Below, in pieces: positions 18,555-28,511 of a stretch of 64,000 nucleotides of DNA; positions within the stretch are counted from its first letter, which is position 1; every line of letters begins with the position of its first letter. The notes below the pieces were generated by a model that worked only from the letters and a program-made list of their open reading frames with translations, ran no database searches and was not told where the DNA came from. Made by a program: the position numbers and the translations under genes. Origin of the DNA: Azospirillum soli (GTDB taxonomy: Bacteria; Pseudomonadota; Alphaproteobacteria; Azospirillales; Azospirillaceae); the NCBI RefSeq assembly GCF_017876165.1, contig NZ_JAGINQ010000003.1:310001-374000 (forward strand). Reading direction: 5' to 3'.

Positions 18555-20546
18555 ATGCGGATTACGATCAAGGTTGTCCTGCTGACGGTTCTGGCCCTGC
18601 TCGGCGGGCTTTTGGCCTTGAGCGATCTGGTGGGCTTGCGCGCGCTCGGCATCGCGAACAAGGATGTGAAGATCATCTATGAGGACCGCGTCGTCCCGCT
18701 GCGCGACCTGAAGATCATCTCCGACGCCTACGCCATCTTCGTCGTGGACGCCTCGCACAAGGCGCGCGACGGCGCCTTCTCCTGGGAAGAAAGCCTCGCC
18801 TCGGCGCAGAAGGCCAAGGCCGACATCGGGTCGCGCTGGCAGGCCTACCTCGCAACCTCTCTCGCCCCCGAGGAGGTCGAACTCGTCAACCAGATCAAGC
18901 CGCTGATGCTCAAGGCCGACGAGACCGTGGATCGGCTGACCCGCATCCTGACGGCCAAGGACGCTGCGGGGCTCGACACCTTCGTCCGAAAGGATCTGTA
19001 TCAGACCATCGACCCGGTCACCGACCGCATCGGCAGCCTGATCGACCTGCAGGTCCGCCTTGCCGACGAAAGCTATCGCGAGGCGGTGCAGGCCTACGAC
19101 GAAGCCCGCCTTGTGTCTTTGCTGCTGCTCGCCGTGGCGGTTCTCGCGGTCCTGGCCGGCGTGCTGGTGGTGACCGGCCGCGTCGTGCGGCCCATCGAAA
19201 GCCTGACCGCCGTGATGCAGCGCATGGCCGGCGGCGACTACACGGCGGCGGTGCCGCGCGCCGACTCGCGCGACGAGATCGGCGCGATGGCCCGCGCCGT
19301 GGAGGTGTTCAAGGCGAACGGCCTGGATAACCAGCGCTTGCACAGCGAGCAGGAACGCCAGCGCGCCGAAGCCGAAGCCGCCAAGGTCGCCGCCCTGGAG
19401 GGCATGGCCGCGACGGTGGAGCGCGAGACTCGCAGCGCCGTGGACCGCGTCGCCGAGCGCACCCAGCGCATGGAAGCCAACGCCGGCGCCATGGCCCACT
19501 CGGCCGGCGCGGTCGGCGTGAACAGCCAGTCGGTCGCCGCGGCGGCCGAACAGGCCCTGCGCAACGCCCAGACCGTCGCCTCCGCGACCGAGGAGCTGGC
19601 CGCCTCGATCCGCGAGATCGGCACCCAGGTCGGGCAGGCCAGCGACATCACCCGCCGCGCCGTGGCGAGCGGCGAACACGCCCGCGAGACCATCCAGTCG
19701 CTGTCCAACGCGGTGACCCGCATCGGCGACGTGGCCCAACTCATCCAGGACATCGCCAGCCAGACCAACCTGCTGGCGCTGAACGCCACCATCGAGGCGG
19801 CCCGCGCCGGCGAGGCCGGCAAGGGCTTTGCCGTCGTCGCGTCGGAGGTCAAAAGCCTCGCCAACCAGACCGCCAAGGCGACCGAGGACATCGCGACGCA
19901 GATCGCCGAAATCCAGTCGGTCACCGGCAACGCGGTGGCCGCCGTCGGCAGCATCACCAACAGCATCACCGACGTGGACCATGTGGCGGCGACCATCGCC
20001 GCCGCCATGGAGGAGCAGGCCGCCGCGACCCAGGAGATCAGCCGCAACGTCAGCGAAACCGCCGACGCCGCGCAGGAGGTCTCGACCCGCATCGCCGAAG
20101 TCTCCCGCGAGGCCAGCGCCACCGGCGACCGGGCGGCCGAGGTCCGGACCGTGGCGGACGAGGTGTCGCACAGCATCGACGACCTGCGCAGCGTCCTGAT
20201 CCGCGTCGTGCGCACCTCCATGACCGAGGTGGACCGCCGCCGCGAGACCCGCTACGGCACCGACCTTCCGGTGCGGGTGGAGGGCACGGCCGGCGGCCGG
20301 AGCTGCCGCGCGGTCAACCTGTCCGCCGGCGGCGCCGCGCTGGAGGGCTGGAACGACGCGGTCGCCGGCACGCGCGGCACGCTGCACATCGACGGGTTCA
20401 ACACCCCGCTGCCCTTCCGTGTGCTGGAGGTGGAGCGCGCCCACTGCCACGTGCGCTTCGATCTGGCGGACGAGGCGCGCACGGCCTTTGAGCAGCGGCT
20501 GTCCGCCCTGGTGCGCGAGCGGGGCTTGCGGCCTCTGGCGGCGTAA
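18555..20546 (+). CDS. Methyl-accepting chemotaxis protein with C-terminal PilZ domain
   Basis: This 663-residue receptor has TM1 (about 5-25), a periplasmic helical ligand domain of four-helix-bundle type (about 28-185), TM2 (186-208), HAMP (about 209-262) and a signalling domain (about 290-545). The kinase-contact hairpin sits at [21 protein letters not shown] PilZ domain follows (557-650), with the c-di-GMP motifs RRRETR and NLSAGG. Azospirillum brasilense Tlp1 is a known energy-taxis receptor of this layout; this is Tlp1-like, but I cannot say it is the orthologue. It should route signals to CheA while sensing c-di-GMP. The next gene converges six bases away. Confidence 0.95.
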   Translation: MRITIKVVLLTVLALLGGLLALSDLVGLRALGIANKDVKIIYEDRVVPLRDLKIISDAYAIFVVDASHKARDGAFSWEESLASAQKAKADIGSRWQAYLATSLAPEEVELVNQIKPLMLKADETVDRLTRILTAKDAAGLDTFVRKDLYQTIDPVTDRIGSLIDLQVRLADESYREAVQAYDEARLVSLLLLAVAVLAVLAGVLVVTGRVVRPIESLTAVMQRMAGGDYTAAVPRADSRDEIGAMARAVEVFKANGLDNQRLHSEQERQRAEAEAAKVAALEGMAATVERETRSAVDRVAERTQRMEANAGAMAHSAGAVGVNSQSVAAAAEQALRNAQTVASATEELAASIREIGTQVGQASDITRRAVASGEHARETIQSLSNAVTRIGDVAQLIQDIASQTNLLALNATIEAARAGEAGKGFAVVASEVKSLANQTAKATEDIATQIAEIQSVTGNAVAAVGSITNSITDVDHVAATIAAAMEEQAAATQEISRNVSETADAAQEVSTRIAEVSREASATGDRAAEVRTVADEVSHSIDDLRSVLIRVVRTSMTEVDRRRETRYGTDLPVRVEGTAGGRSCRAVNLSAGGAALEGWNDAVAGTRGTLHIDGFNTPLPFRVLEVERAHCHVRFDLADEARTAFEQRLSALVRERGLRPLAA

Positions 20547-20552
20547 GGCGGG

Positions 20553-23500
20553 TTACATCCGCTCGACGAAGGCCGCGACGCGGCTGAGTTCCCGGGCGGT
20601 GCGGGCGACGAGGTCGCCCATGCCGTCCAGCCTTCCTTCCACGCAGGCCAGCTCGATCGCATCGCCGACCGCCGCGAGGTCGCGGGCGCCGACCGTGCGG
20701 GAGGAGCCGGCGAGCTTGTGCGCGGCCTGCCGCACCTCGTCCCAGGCTCCGGCCTCGAACGCCGTCGCCAGACGCTCCCGCGTCGCGGTGTTGGAGGTGA
20801 CGAACTCGTCCAGAAGCTGGCGGACGAACTCCGCGTCGCCATCGAACAGGGCGGCCAGCGCCGTCGTGTCAATGGGCGGCAGATCGGACGGCGCCGGGAT
20901 CCGCGCGGGGGACGGCGCAATGGCCTCAGGCGCTTCCGCCCCCTCGGGGGACGGCAGATGCCGCTCCAGGATGCGGCGCAGCTGGCCGATTTCCAGCGGC
21001 TTGGAAATGCTGCCATCCATGCCGGCGGCAAGACACTTCTGCGCCTCGCCCTCCATGGCGTTGGCGGTGATGGCGATGATCGGCAGGCGGGCCGTACCCG
21101 TGCCGGCTTCCTCGGCGCGGATGATCCGGGTCAGCTCGAAGCCGTCCATCTCCGGCATCTGGCAGTCGGTCAGCAGCAGCGCGTAGGGGCGGCTGCGCCA
21201 CATGGCCAAAGCCTGGACGCCGTCCTCCGCCACCTCCGCCGCGTGACCGAGCAGGGCCAACTGGCGCTGGATGACCTGACGGTTGGTCGGGTGATCCTCC
21301 GCCACCAGGATCAGGCGACCGGCGGCCAGCGCCTCCTCCACCGAGGGCGCCGCGAGCGGTGCTGCAACGGGCTTTGGCGCCTCTGCCGCGAAGTCGTCGG
21401 CGGCGGCGCGGCCGGCGGCAGCCAGCACCGCGCGGACGAGATGCGCACGGCGCACCGGGCGCGCCACGGGGATCGGCCCGCCGGGCTCCGCCGGCTCGAC
21501 CTGCCGGGTCAGCAGCACGCGCCCGCGCACGGCGCCGCGCGGGTCGGCGTCGAGCGGCGACAGGTCCACGTCGGACGAGGCGACCACAACATCGCAGGCC
21601 GTGCCGGGCAGCAGCGTCTTCAACCCGGTGCGCGCGTCGGGCGCGTCCACCAGCAGCGCCCCGTCGGTGTTCAGATAACGGGCGAGGAACTGCCGCTCCT
21701 CCGCGTCGGGAACGAGCAGAAGCACCGACACTCCGCCCAGCGGGAAGGACGGGCCGGCGGCCTCGGCCAGATCGGTGTCGGAGGCAAGGTCGGCGGCGAA
21801 GGTGAACCAGAAGGTGGCGCCCTGCCCCGGCTCGCTCGACACGCCGATCTCACCGCCCATCAGCTCGGCCAGACGGCGGCAGATGGACAGGCCGAGGCCG
21901 GTGCCGCCGAAGCGCCGCGTCGTGGACGCCTCCGCCTGGGTAAAGGGGCGGAACAGCTTGGCCTGATCGTCCTTGGAAATGCCGATGCCGGTGTCGATGA
22001 CGGTGATGCGGATGGTCGCCCTGCCATCCTCGAACCGCGCCAGTTCGGCCCGGATCTTGACCGAGCCGGAGGGCGTGAACTTCACCGCGTTGCCGGCGAT
22101 GTTGAACAGCACCTGCCGGATGCGCACCGGATCGCCCATGACGACGGCCGGCAGGTCCGGGTCCACGAAGGTGATGAGCGACAGGTCCTTCTTGCGGGCG
22201 CCGGGCGCCAGCGTGTCGGCCACGCCCTCGACCACGGTGGCGAGCGACACCGGCACCCGTTCCAGATCCAGCCGCCCGGCCTCGATCTTCGAGAAGTCCA
22301 GGATGTCGTTGATGATGGTCAGCAGCGCGCCCGCCGAATCCCGCACGACCGTGACCAGCTCACGCTGCTCGGCGGAAAGCTGCGTGAACTCCAGCAGTTC
22401 CAGCATGCCCTGGACGCCGTTCATGGGCGTGCGGATCTCATGGCTCATGGTCGCCAGGAACAGCGACTTGGCCTGATTAGCAGCTTCGGCGTCGGCGCGC
22501 GCGGCCTCCGCCGCCTCGGTCGCCTTGACCAGCGCGCGCGTGCGCTCGGCCACCTGGTTTTCCAGGTTCCGGTTGAGGGTAGTCAGTTCCTCGTAGAGGT
22601 GCACATTGTCGAAGCCGACCGCGACCTTGGAGCAGAAGACCTCCAGCAGGCGCCGCTCGTCCTCGGTCAGGGGGCGGGTGTGGCGCAGGTAGAAGATCGT
22701 GTCGTGGTGGCGCGAGGTGGAACGGAAGACGAGGACGCTGTGCGTGCGCTCGTACCGGCTGCGCATGTCGGCCAGCGCCTCGGCGACGGCGTCGGCGGCC
22801 TCGGCCGGGAGTGCCGCGCGCACCGGCTTGCCGTCGCTGCCCGCGTAGAGCCCGCCGCCGCCGAGCACCAGCGGTTCGCGGTAGGCCGCCCCCTCCCCCT
22901 CGGCCCAGCGGCTGCACAGCGCGATGCCGGTGCAGGGGGGGCAGACGCCGTCGATCTGCGACACGGCCCCGCTGACGAACTCCGCCATCGTCCGCTTGTC
23001 GAGCAGCGCGGAGGAGGCGTCCAGGATGCGCTCCAGCCCCTGCCGGTGCTCCTCGATGGCGGTGATGTCCTGATAGCCGCGCAACGCCGCGACCACGGAG
23101 GTGAACAGCTTCTGCGCCGTCAACTCGGTCTTCGACTTGTAGTCATTGATGTCGTAGTTGAGGATGACGTCGCGCTCCGGCGCTTGGCCGGGCTGTCCGG
23201 TGCGCAGGATGATGCGCACACGGCGGTTGTTCATCTCGCTGCGGATGAAGCGGACCAGCCGCAGGCCGGCGTCGTCCGATTCCATGACCACGTCGAGCAG
23301 CACCACGGCGATGGCCGGGTTCTGCTCCAGCACCGTGCGCGCCTCCGCCGCCGTGCCGGCGGACAGGAACTGCGCCGGACGGCCTTCAAAGGTGAAACCA
23401 CGCAGCACCATCTTGGTGGTGGCGTGGATGGCCGGGTCGTCATCGACGATCAGGATGAGCCAGGGTTCCGCTGGTTCGGGCGCCGGGTCCCTCGCCGCAG

Positions 23501-23555
23501 CCGGTTCGGCGTCCGCGCCCGGCTCGTCATCGGCGAAAAGAAACTCGTCGCTCAT
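20553..23555 (-). CDS. Hybrid histidine kinase, REC-DUF3369-HisKA-HATPase-REC-REC-HPt
   Basis: This 1000-residue cytoplasmic protein begins with a receiver (about 32-150; VDDDPAIH and LLDVVME) and a DUF3369 sensor domain (about 185-330). A coiled coil leads to HisKA (phospho-His in [11 protein letters not shown]) and an ATPase domain ([13 protein letters not shown], then [14 protein letters not shown]). Next come a degenerate receiver lacking the usual Asp pocket (about 600-715), a good receiver ([11 protein letters not shown]) and a C-terminal HPt domain (AAHKLAGSS). All parts of a phosphorelay are thus in one chain. It is transcribed leftward and shares its front end with the HD-GYP protein upstream. 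Confidence 0.93.
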   Translation of the reverse strand: MSDEFLFADDEPGADAEPAAARDPAPEPAEPWLILIVDDDPAIHATTKMVLRGFTFEGRPAQFLSAGTAAEARTVLEQNPAIAVVLLDVVMESDDAGLRLVRFIRSEMNNRRVRIILRTGQPGQAPERDVILNYDINDYKSKTELTAQKLFTSVVAALRGYQDITAIEEHRQGLERILDASSALLDKRTMAEFVSGAVSQIDGVCPPCTGIALCSRWAEGEGAAYREPLVLGGGGLYAGSDGKPVRAALPAEAADAVAEALADMRSRYERTHSVLVFRSTSRHHDTIFYLRHTRPLTEDERRLLEVFCSKVAVGFDNVHLYEELTTLNRNLENQVAERTRALVKATEAAEAARADAEAANQAKSLFLATMSHEIRTPMNGVQGMLELLEFTQLSAEQRELVTVVRDSAGALLTIINDILDFSKIEAGRLDLERVPVSLATVVEGVADTLAPGARKKDLSLITFVDPDLPAVVMGDPVRIRQVLFNIAGNAVKFTPSGSVKIRAELARFEDGRATIRITVIDTGIGISKDDQAKLFRPFTQAEASTTRRFGGTGLGLSICRRLAELMGGEIGVSSEPGQGATFWFTFAADLASDTDLAEAAGPSFPLGGVSVLLLVPDAEERQFLARYLNTDGALLVDAPDARTGLKTLLPGTACDVVVASSDVDLSPLDADPRGAVRGRVLLTRQVEPAEPGGPIPVARPVRRAHLVRAVLAAAGRAAADDFAAEAPKPVAAPLAAPSVEEALAAGRLILVAEDHPTNRQVIQRQLALLGHAAEVAEDGVQALAMWRSRPYALLLTDCQMPEMDGFELTRIIRAEEAGTGTARLPIIAITANAMEGEAQKCLAAGMDGSISKPLEIGQLRRILERHLPSPEGAEAPEAIAPSPARIPAPSDLPPIDTTALAALFDGDAEFVRQLLDEFVTSNTATRERLATAFEAGAWDEVRQAAHKLAGSSRTVGARDLAAVGDAIELACVEGRLDGMGDLVARTARELSRVAAFVERM

Positions 23556-23721
23556 CCAATCCTCCGGGCCGGCATTCCTCCGAGCCGGAATGGCCCCGCT
23601 GTGCCGCGCTGGTTCGACGGCGGGAAGATATCATAGGCCTTGCGCCCGTGAACAGCGCGCCACCGCCGCACCACAACCCGGCGCAACGTCCCAAACCCCT
23701 CAAGGCAAGCCGGACGCCCGC

Positions 23722-25320
23722 CTACGGCACCTCGTCACGGAAGCGGGCGCGGATGGCATCGATGGCGTCGAGGTTGGCGAAGAACAGATCCACCAGGGCG
23801 GGGTCGAAAGCCGTTCCGCGCGAGCCCCGCAGATGCTCCAGCACGCGGTCGAGCGGCCAAGCCAGCTTGTAGGGGCGGACACTCAGCAGGGCGTCGAAGG
23901 CGTCGGCCAACGCGACGATGCGGCCTTCCAGCGGAATGGTCTCGCCGGAAAGGCCCTGTGGATAGCCCTGGCCGTCCCACCGCTCATGATGGGTCAATGC
24001 GACCACCGCCGCCCGCTTCAGCGCCGAACGGCGCGATGAGACGAGGATGTCGTGCCCAATGCGGGAATGGGTCCGCATGATCGCCCGCTCCTCCTCGTCG
24101 AGGGGGCCGGGCTTGTTGAGGATGGCGTCGGGGATGGCGACCTTGCCGATGTCGTGCAGCGACGCGGCCAGCGCCAGATCGCCCGCCTCCTCCACGCCAA
24201 GGCCGGCGGCGCGGCCCAGCAGGCGCGCGTACTCGCCGACCCGCCGGGCATGATGCCCAACATGGTGGGAGCGCCGCTCCATCGCCTCCGACAGCATCAG
24301 GACGATGTCGCGCTGGGTCTCCTCGATGTCCTGGTGCAGAGTCAGGTTCTCGAAGGCGACGGCGAGGTTGCGTCCGAACAGGCCCAGCAGGTCCGGGTTC
24401 ACCGGCGCCATGGGGTCCTGGGCCTCAATCCCCAGCAGGGCGCGGTCACCCTTGCGGCTTTCCAGGCACGCGCTGTAGACACCGTTCACGCAGATGCCGT
24501 CCGGCTTGGCCGCCGCGTCGCGCAGGGCGCTCGTCAGCGCAGGCGACAGCGCATCGGCCACGGGGCGGCCTTCCTTCCCCGCATAGTCGCCGACACCGGC
24601 CAGCAGCATCAGGACGCCGGACCCGCCCGCCGTCGAGGTGGCAACCACGCCCGAGCAGCGGGCGGCGTCCTTGCCGAGATAGAGCAGCCCCTGCAACTGC
24701 GCCAGCGCACCGGACGCGAAGCCGGACAGCGTGTGCTCCCGAACGATGGCGGTGGTCGCCTCGACGATCCGCTGGAGCCCACGGCGGTTCTCGTCCAGCG
24801 CCCGGATGTCGCGGTAGGAGCGGACGGCCGTGTGCATGGTCGAGTACAGCTTCTCGATGGTCAACTCGGTCTTCTGGGTGTAGCCGTTGATGTCGTGGTC
24901 GGTGATGACCTGCCGTTCCGGCGCCAGCCCCGGCTGCCCGGTGCGCAGGACGATGCGGACCATCCGGTCGCCGACCTCCTCCCGGATGCGGCGCACGGCG
25001 TCGAGCCCGGCGTGCTCCGTCTCCATCACCACGTCCAGCAGGACGACGGCGATGTCGTCATGGCGGCGGATCGTCTCCACCGCCTCCGCCCCGCTGTAGG
25101 CGTCGAGGAATTCCAACTCACGGCCGGCGACGATGAAGTTCCGCAGCGTGAATTTGGTGACGGCGTGGACCTCCTCCTCGTCGTCGGCGATCAGCACCTT
25201 CCAAGTGGGCCGGGCCTGGGCGATGACCGGCTGGCCCCCGTCGGCAAAGAACGGTTCGGCAAAGAACGGTTCCTCGTCGGCGAACAGCAGGTCGTCGTCG
25301 GGATCGGTCGGGCTGGACAT
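23722..25320 (-). CDS. Receiver-DUF3369-HD-GYP c-di-GMP phosphodiesterase
   Basis: This 532-residue protein has a receiver (about 40-155; IADDEEEVH, LLDVVMET), a DUF3369 domain (about 170-330) and an HD-GYP domain (about 340-525). The last has the complete metal and substrate motif set: HHARRVGEYARLLG, the HD pair in LHDIGKVAIPD, and HHERWDGQGYPQGLSG, whose GYP is intact. It should therefore hydrolyse c-di-GMP. The receiver and DUF3369 parts are clearly paralogous to those of the hybrid kinase downstream. An earlier in-frame ATG (25362) exists; neither start has a strong ribosome site, and I chose the one nearer the acidic N-terminus. Confidence 0.92.
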   Translation of the reverse strand: MSSPTDPDDDLLFADEEPFFAEPFFADGGQPVIAQARPTWKVLIADDEEEVHAVTKFTLRNFIVAGRELEFLDAYSGAEAVETIRRHDDIAVVLLDVVMETEHAGLDAVRRIREEVGDRMVRIVLRTGQPGLAPERQVITDHDINGYTQKTELTIEKLYSTMHTAVRSYRDIRALDENRRGLQRIVEATTAIVREHTLSGFASGALAQLQGLLYLGKDAARCSGVVATSTAGGSGVLMLLAGVGDYAGKEGRPVADALSPALTSALRDAAAKPDGICVNGVYSACLESRKGDRALLGIEAQDPMAPVNPDLLGLFGRNLAVAFENLTLHQDIEETQRDIVLMLSEAMERRSHHVGHHARRVGEYARLLGRAAGLGVEEAGDLALAASLHDIGKVAIPDAILNKPGPLDEEERAIMRTHSRIGHDILVSSRRSALKRAAVVALTHHERWDGQGYPQGLSGETIPLEGRIVALADAFDALLSVRPYKLAWPLDRVLEHLRGSRGTAFDPALVDLFFANLDAIDAIRARFRDEVP

Positions 25321-25493
25321 GGAAGATTCTGGACTTGAGGCGAACAGCCGACACAGTAACACAACCGCGCGTGCGAAACGGACACGCCGCTTGCGGCTGC
25401 GGCAGGTTGCCGCGCGCGCTTGACGGCGGTCAAGGACGCCCGCCCCGGCCCTTCCCAGACTTGCCGGGAACGAGGAATGGGGGGAGCGTAACC

Positions 25494-25832
25494 ATGCAGA
25501 CCAGTGCCGGCACCACCGCCACCATCGGCCACAACTCCCAGGGGCTGTCCATCGGCGTGGAGGTTCGCCTGTTCAACTCCATGGTCAAGGCCTGCCCCAC
25601 GGTGCCGCCGCGCTCCGCCGTCACGCTGCCGGCGGGCGGCACGATCGGCGACGTGATCCGCCAGCTGGGCATCCCCGAGCGGGAGATCTTCCTGGTCATG
25701 GTCAACGGCCGCGACGTGACGCCGAAGCTGGGCGTGCCGGTGGAAACCGGCCGCGTGCTGGAGGACGGGGACGTGGTCGCCTTCTCCGGCCCGGTGCCCT
25801 ACAGCTGGGGCTACGGCGCCTGCGTGGTGTAG
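25494..25832 (+). CDS. MoaD/ThiS-family ubiquitin-like protein
   Basis: This 112-residue protein has a beta-grasp fold pattern: EVRLFNSM, a PAGGTIGDVIRQLGIP helix, FLVMVNGRDV and LEDGDVVAF. The region matches the MoaD/ThiS superfamily. It does not end in the Gly-Gly used for sulfur carriage; the end is YGACVV, with a Cys third from the terminus. Sulfur-carrier function by the usual thiocarboxylate is therefore doubtful. GGGGGAG at 25480-25486 supports the ATG at 25494. No molybdopterin or thiamine genes are adjacent. Confidence 0.75.
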   Translation: MQTSAGTTATIGHNSQGLSIGVEVRLFNSMVKACPTVPPRSAVTLPAGGTIGDVIRQLGIPEREIFLVMVNGRDVTPKLGVPVETGRVLEDGDVVAFSGPVPYSWGYGACVV

Positions 25833-25895
25833 CCGGCCCGCTAAAAAACGCCTGAAAGGCTGGATTTTCGGGGCCGGCTGCGACAGCCTGTCGGC

Positions 25896-26732
25896 ATGAC
25901 CGACCTGTTCTCCTGCATCCACGACGCGGCGCCGATCATCTCGGCGCTCGACACCGACGTGGACGGCCTGTTTCCGCCGGGCTTCCACGAGTTGTACGAA
26001 GTCCACAGCTACCGCAACGCCGCGCGCATCCTGGCCCACGCCTGCCGGGACGAGTTCGACGAGATCATCGGCAAGCTGATGGAGTTCCGCATCCGCACGG
26101 AGGAGATCGTCACCTCCGGCGGCAACAAATCGCGGATCGCCAAGAACATGGAGGATCTGCTCAACCCGCTGGGGTGGAACGAGACGCGCATCCAAGGTGA
26201 TCTCTTCATCCGCAAGATCATCACCACCCAGGAGCCGCGCCCGGCGGACGGGTCGCGGCGCAAAGGCCCGGCGGCCCGCCAGCACGAGGAGATCTACAAG
26301 GTCGAGCGCTTCATCGACGGCCACAAGATCGACTTCGTGAAAGGCCGCGTGTCCTTCGACATGGAATGGAACAGCAAGGACCAGACCTTCGACCGCGATC
26401 TCTACGCCGCGCGGACCTTCTACGAGTGCGGGGTGGTCAGCGCGGGCGTGCTGCTGACGCGCAGCGCCGAGCTGGCGCCGCTGTTCCAGGACATCGCCCG
26501 GCGCGTGGACATGAAGGACTTCCACAACAAGTACGGCGCCAGCACCACCTGGATGCCGAAGCTGCTCTACCGCCTGAACGCCGGGCGCGGCGGCGGCTGC
26601 CCGATCCTGGTGCTGGGCATCCGGCCGGGGCTGGTCGCCGACTTCGAGGAATGGAAACAGGCCCACCCCGTCATCCGGCAGGCCCGTTTCGAGATGAGCG
26701 AGGCAGCCTTGGCGGAGGACGAGGACGGCTGA
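25896..26732 (+). CDS. BglII-like type II restriction endonuclease
   Basis: This 278-residue protein matches the BglII/BstYI endonuclease fold. In the middle, KIDFVKGRVSFDMEWN fits the catalytic Asp...Glu-x-Gln/Asn arrangement of BglII (Asp84, Glu93, Gln95), and an LLTRS strand follows. The N-terminal segment EVHSYRNAARIL and the C-terminal GGGCPILVLGI are typical of uncharacterised members. Recognition sequence is unknown; AGATCT still occurs several times in the window. It faces a methyltransferase gene on the other strand with three bases between stop codons, the normal convergent layout of a restriction-modification pair. The ribosome site is weak. Confidence 0.78.
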   Translation: MTDLFSCIHDAAPIISALDTDVDGLFPPGFHELYEVHSYRNAARILAHACRDEFDEIIGKLMEFRIRTEEIVTSGGNKSRIAKNMEDLLNPLGWNETRIQGDLFIRKIITTQEPRPADGSRRKGPAARQHEEIYKVERFIDGHKIDFVKGRVSFDMEWNSKDQTFDRDLYAARTFYECGVVSAGVLLTRSAELAPLFQDIARRVDMKDFHNKYGASTTWMPKLLYRLNAGRGGGCPILVLGIRPGLVADFEEWKQAHPVIRQARFEMSEAALAEDEDG

Positions 26733-26735
26733 GCC

Positions 26736-27476
26736 TCAGTCGGCCGTCACGCCGCGATCCGCTGCGGAGTTGTAGGCGTAGGTCTTCCAGGTCGGTTCGT
26801 AGGAATCGTCAGCCTGGTTGCCCCAGACGGCCCAGCTCGGCCGGGCGCCGCGGGCGAACATCTCCAGATAGGGGCCGGGGCTGCACGCCTCGATCAGTTC
26901 ATACTGCTCGTCGGGCTTGCGGGAATGCTCGCGCTTGCGGGTGCCGATGTAGTTCACCTGCGTGCGGCCGGGGGGCAGCGTGCGGGCGTTCTTGCCGCGC
27001 ACGCCGAACAGGATCAGCTCCGTCACGTTGCGGAAGTAGAACCCCACCCCGCGCCCGTCCGAGCCGCCGTCCTTGCGCACCTTGTGCCAGACGATGTTGG
27101 TCTTGTACTCGAACCCCCAGGCCTGCATGACCTGAAGCCCTTCCGGCAGCAGGGCGTTGGGCACCCACAGATAGAGGTGCGCGGTCGGCGCGACGATGCC
27201 GGCGACGGGCAGCGCGCAGATCTCCTCCACCGTCATGGTGCCATAGCGGGACAGGCGGCGGTGCTCCGGCGCCATCTTGCCGGTGCGGTTGACGAAGCGC
27301 CAGGGCGGGTCGGCCATCACGGTGGCGAAGCGCCGGTCCTTGGCGAAATCGGCCAGATCCTGCACGGGGTTCAGCGTCCGGGTTTCGCCCATCGCTTCGT
27401 TGCTCTCTTTGGACTGCATGGTGGGCGTCACAGGGTCGGCGTTATGGGAGTGGGCGTTATGGGATGGACGCGTCAT
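26736..27476 (-). CDS. MT-A70-like adenine DNA methyltransferase
   Basis: This 246-residue protein contains the catalytic DPPW tetrad (residues 56-59, in MADPPWRFVNRTG) of N6-adenine methyltransferases of the MT-A70 group, followed by TAHLYLWVPN and ELILFGVRGK. It probably protects host DNA from the convergent BglII-like enzyme. I chose the ATG at 27476 because it overlaps the stop of the upstream small gene (ATGA), implying coupling. Other in-frame ATGs at 27506, 27419 and 27392 are possible. The N-terminus carries a low-complexity HNAHSHNAD stretch that comes from short DNA repeats. Confidence 0.8.
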   Translation of the reverse strand: MTRPSHNAHSHNADPVTPTMQSKESNEAMGETRTLNPVQDLADFAKDRRFATVMADPPWRFVNRTGKMAPEHRRLSRYGTMTVEEICALPVAGIVAPTAHLYLWVPNALLPEGLQVMQAWGFEYKTNIVWHKVRKDGGSDGRGVGFYFRNVTELILFGVRGKNARTLPPGRTQVNYIGTRKREHSRKPDEQYELIEACSPGPYLEMFARGARPSWAVWGNQADDSYEPTWKTYAYNSAADRGVTAD

Positions 27477-27706
27477 TCCGGGCGCGTGCGCTGATAGTGT
27501 TCCCAAACCTCCACGAACAGCTCGTGCGGTTCAAGCCCGCGCATCGCGGCGGCGGCCTTGAACTGCCGCTTCACCCCCGTGGGGATGCGGACCTGCAACG
27601 GTTCCTTGTCGGAAACGGAGCCGGAGCGGCGGCGCGAGCCGGCCTCTTGACCGGTGTTGGGCCAGTCGGTGTTGGGTTGGCCGGCGTTGGGCTGATCGGT
27701 GTTCAT
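27473..27706 (-). CDS. Small ribbon-helix-helix-like protein upstream of the methyltransferase
   Basis: This is a 77-residue basic protein. Its C-terminal half (LQVRIPTGVKRQFKAAAAMRG then LEPHELFVEVWEHY) has the strand-helix-helix pattern of ribbon-helix-helix DNA-binding proteins. The N-terminus is a repetitive Asn/Gln/Pro stretch (about 1-20). It overlaps the methyltransferase start by four bases and is presumably co-transcribed. A role as controller of the restriction-modification genes is inference; it is not a classical HTH C-protein. Confidence 0.6.
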   Translation of the reverse strand: MNTDQPNAGQPNTDWPNTGQEAGSRRRSGSVSDKEPLQVRIPTGVKRQFKAAAAMRGLEPHELFVEVWEHYQRTRPE

Positions 27707-27767
27707 GGGATGCGCATGCTTGCATGCACGCCTGCGAACCGTCAAGCCGACGCTGGCCCCGAATGGG

Positions 27768-28511
27768 TCAGTCGCGTTCGGCGTCCGCCCCCTCCTCGTC
27801 CACATGGCAGAAGCGGCGCAGATCGTCCAGGTCGGCGACGGACACGGTGCCGCCCTGCGTCTCCACCCCGACGCCGCGCAGCTTGGCCAGCGCGCGGGAG
27901 AAGGTCTCCGGCTGCATGCCGAGGCGCCGCGCGATCAGCGCCTTGTCGAAGGGCAGCGCGAACACGGCCGAACCCGGCCCCTCCGGACAGAAGCGCAGCA
28001 GGAAGGTGCCGACGCGCTGCGGCGTGGGTTGGACCTGCAACTGCTCGATCTGCTGAACGAGGTGGCGCAGGCGCACCGACAGCGAGCCCAGCATGGCGAA
28101 GGCGATCTGGTCGTCCTCGCGCAGGCAGCGGGCGAAGCCCTCCGCCGTCAGGGTCATGACGCGGGAATCGGCCACCGCCTCGGCGCAGACGGGGAACTTG
28201 CCGCTGGCAAACATGGCGGCCTCGGCGAAGGTCTCGCCGGGGGCGACGATGTTCACCACCGCCTCCGACCCGTCGCGGGTCAGCCGGTAGAGCTTCACCC
28301 AGCCGTCGAGCAGCACGAAGAAGCGGTCGGCTTCCTCGTCCTGGACGAACAGGGTGGTGCCGCGCGGCACGGTGCGCACCTGGGCGGTGCCGACCAGCAG
28401 GGCCAGCGCGCGGTCCGGCAGCCGCCCGAACAGGGCGTTGGAACGGAGCGTGGCGGTGTCCTGAGGGCGCAGACCCGGAATGTCGCCTTTTCCCGAAATG
28501 TCGTTCTTCAT
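27768..28511 (-). CDS. Crp/Fnr-family transcription regulator
   Basis: This 247-residue regulator has an N-terminal cyclic-nucleotide-like beta-roll (about 30-150; LFVQDEEADRFFVLLDGWVK), a dimer helix and a C-terminal winged HTH with recognition helix MQPETFSRALAKLR. It lacks the N-terminal Cys cluster of Fnr, so it is not an oxygen-labile Fe-S sensor; it looks closer to DNR-type regulators. The start at 28511 has a strong GGGAGGAATC site and overlaps the stop of the upstream membrane protein (ATGA). Its target genes are unknown. Confidence 0.9.
   Translation of the reverse strand: MKNDISGKGDIPGLRPQDTATLRSNALFGRLPDRALALLVGTAQVRTVPRGTTLFVQDEEADRFFVLLDGWVKLYRLTRDGSEAVVNIVAPGETFAEAAMFASGKFPVCAEAVADSRVMTLTAEGFARCLREDDQIAFAMLGSLSVRLRHLVQQIEQLQVQPTPQRVGTFLLRFCPEGPGSAVFALPFDKALIARRLGMQPETFSRALAKLRGVGVETQGGTVSVADLDDLRRFCHVDEEGADAERD

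Noticed and set aside
20718..23636. A 972-codon plus-strand frame opposite the hybrid kinase
   Set aside because: No ribosome site or family similarity. The opposite strand has a complete set of kinase motifs.
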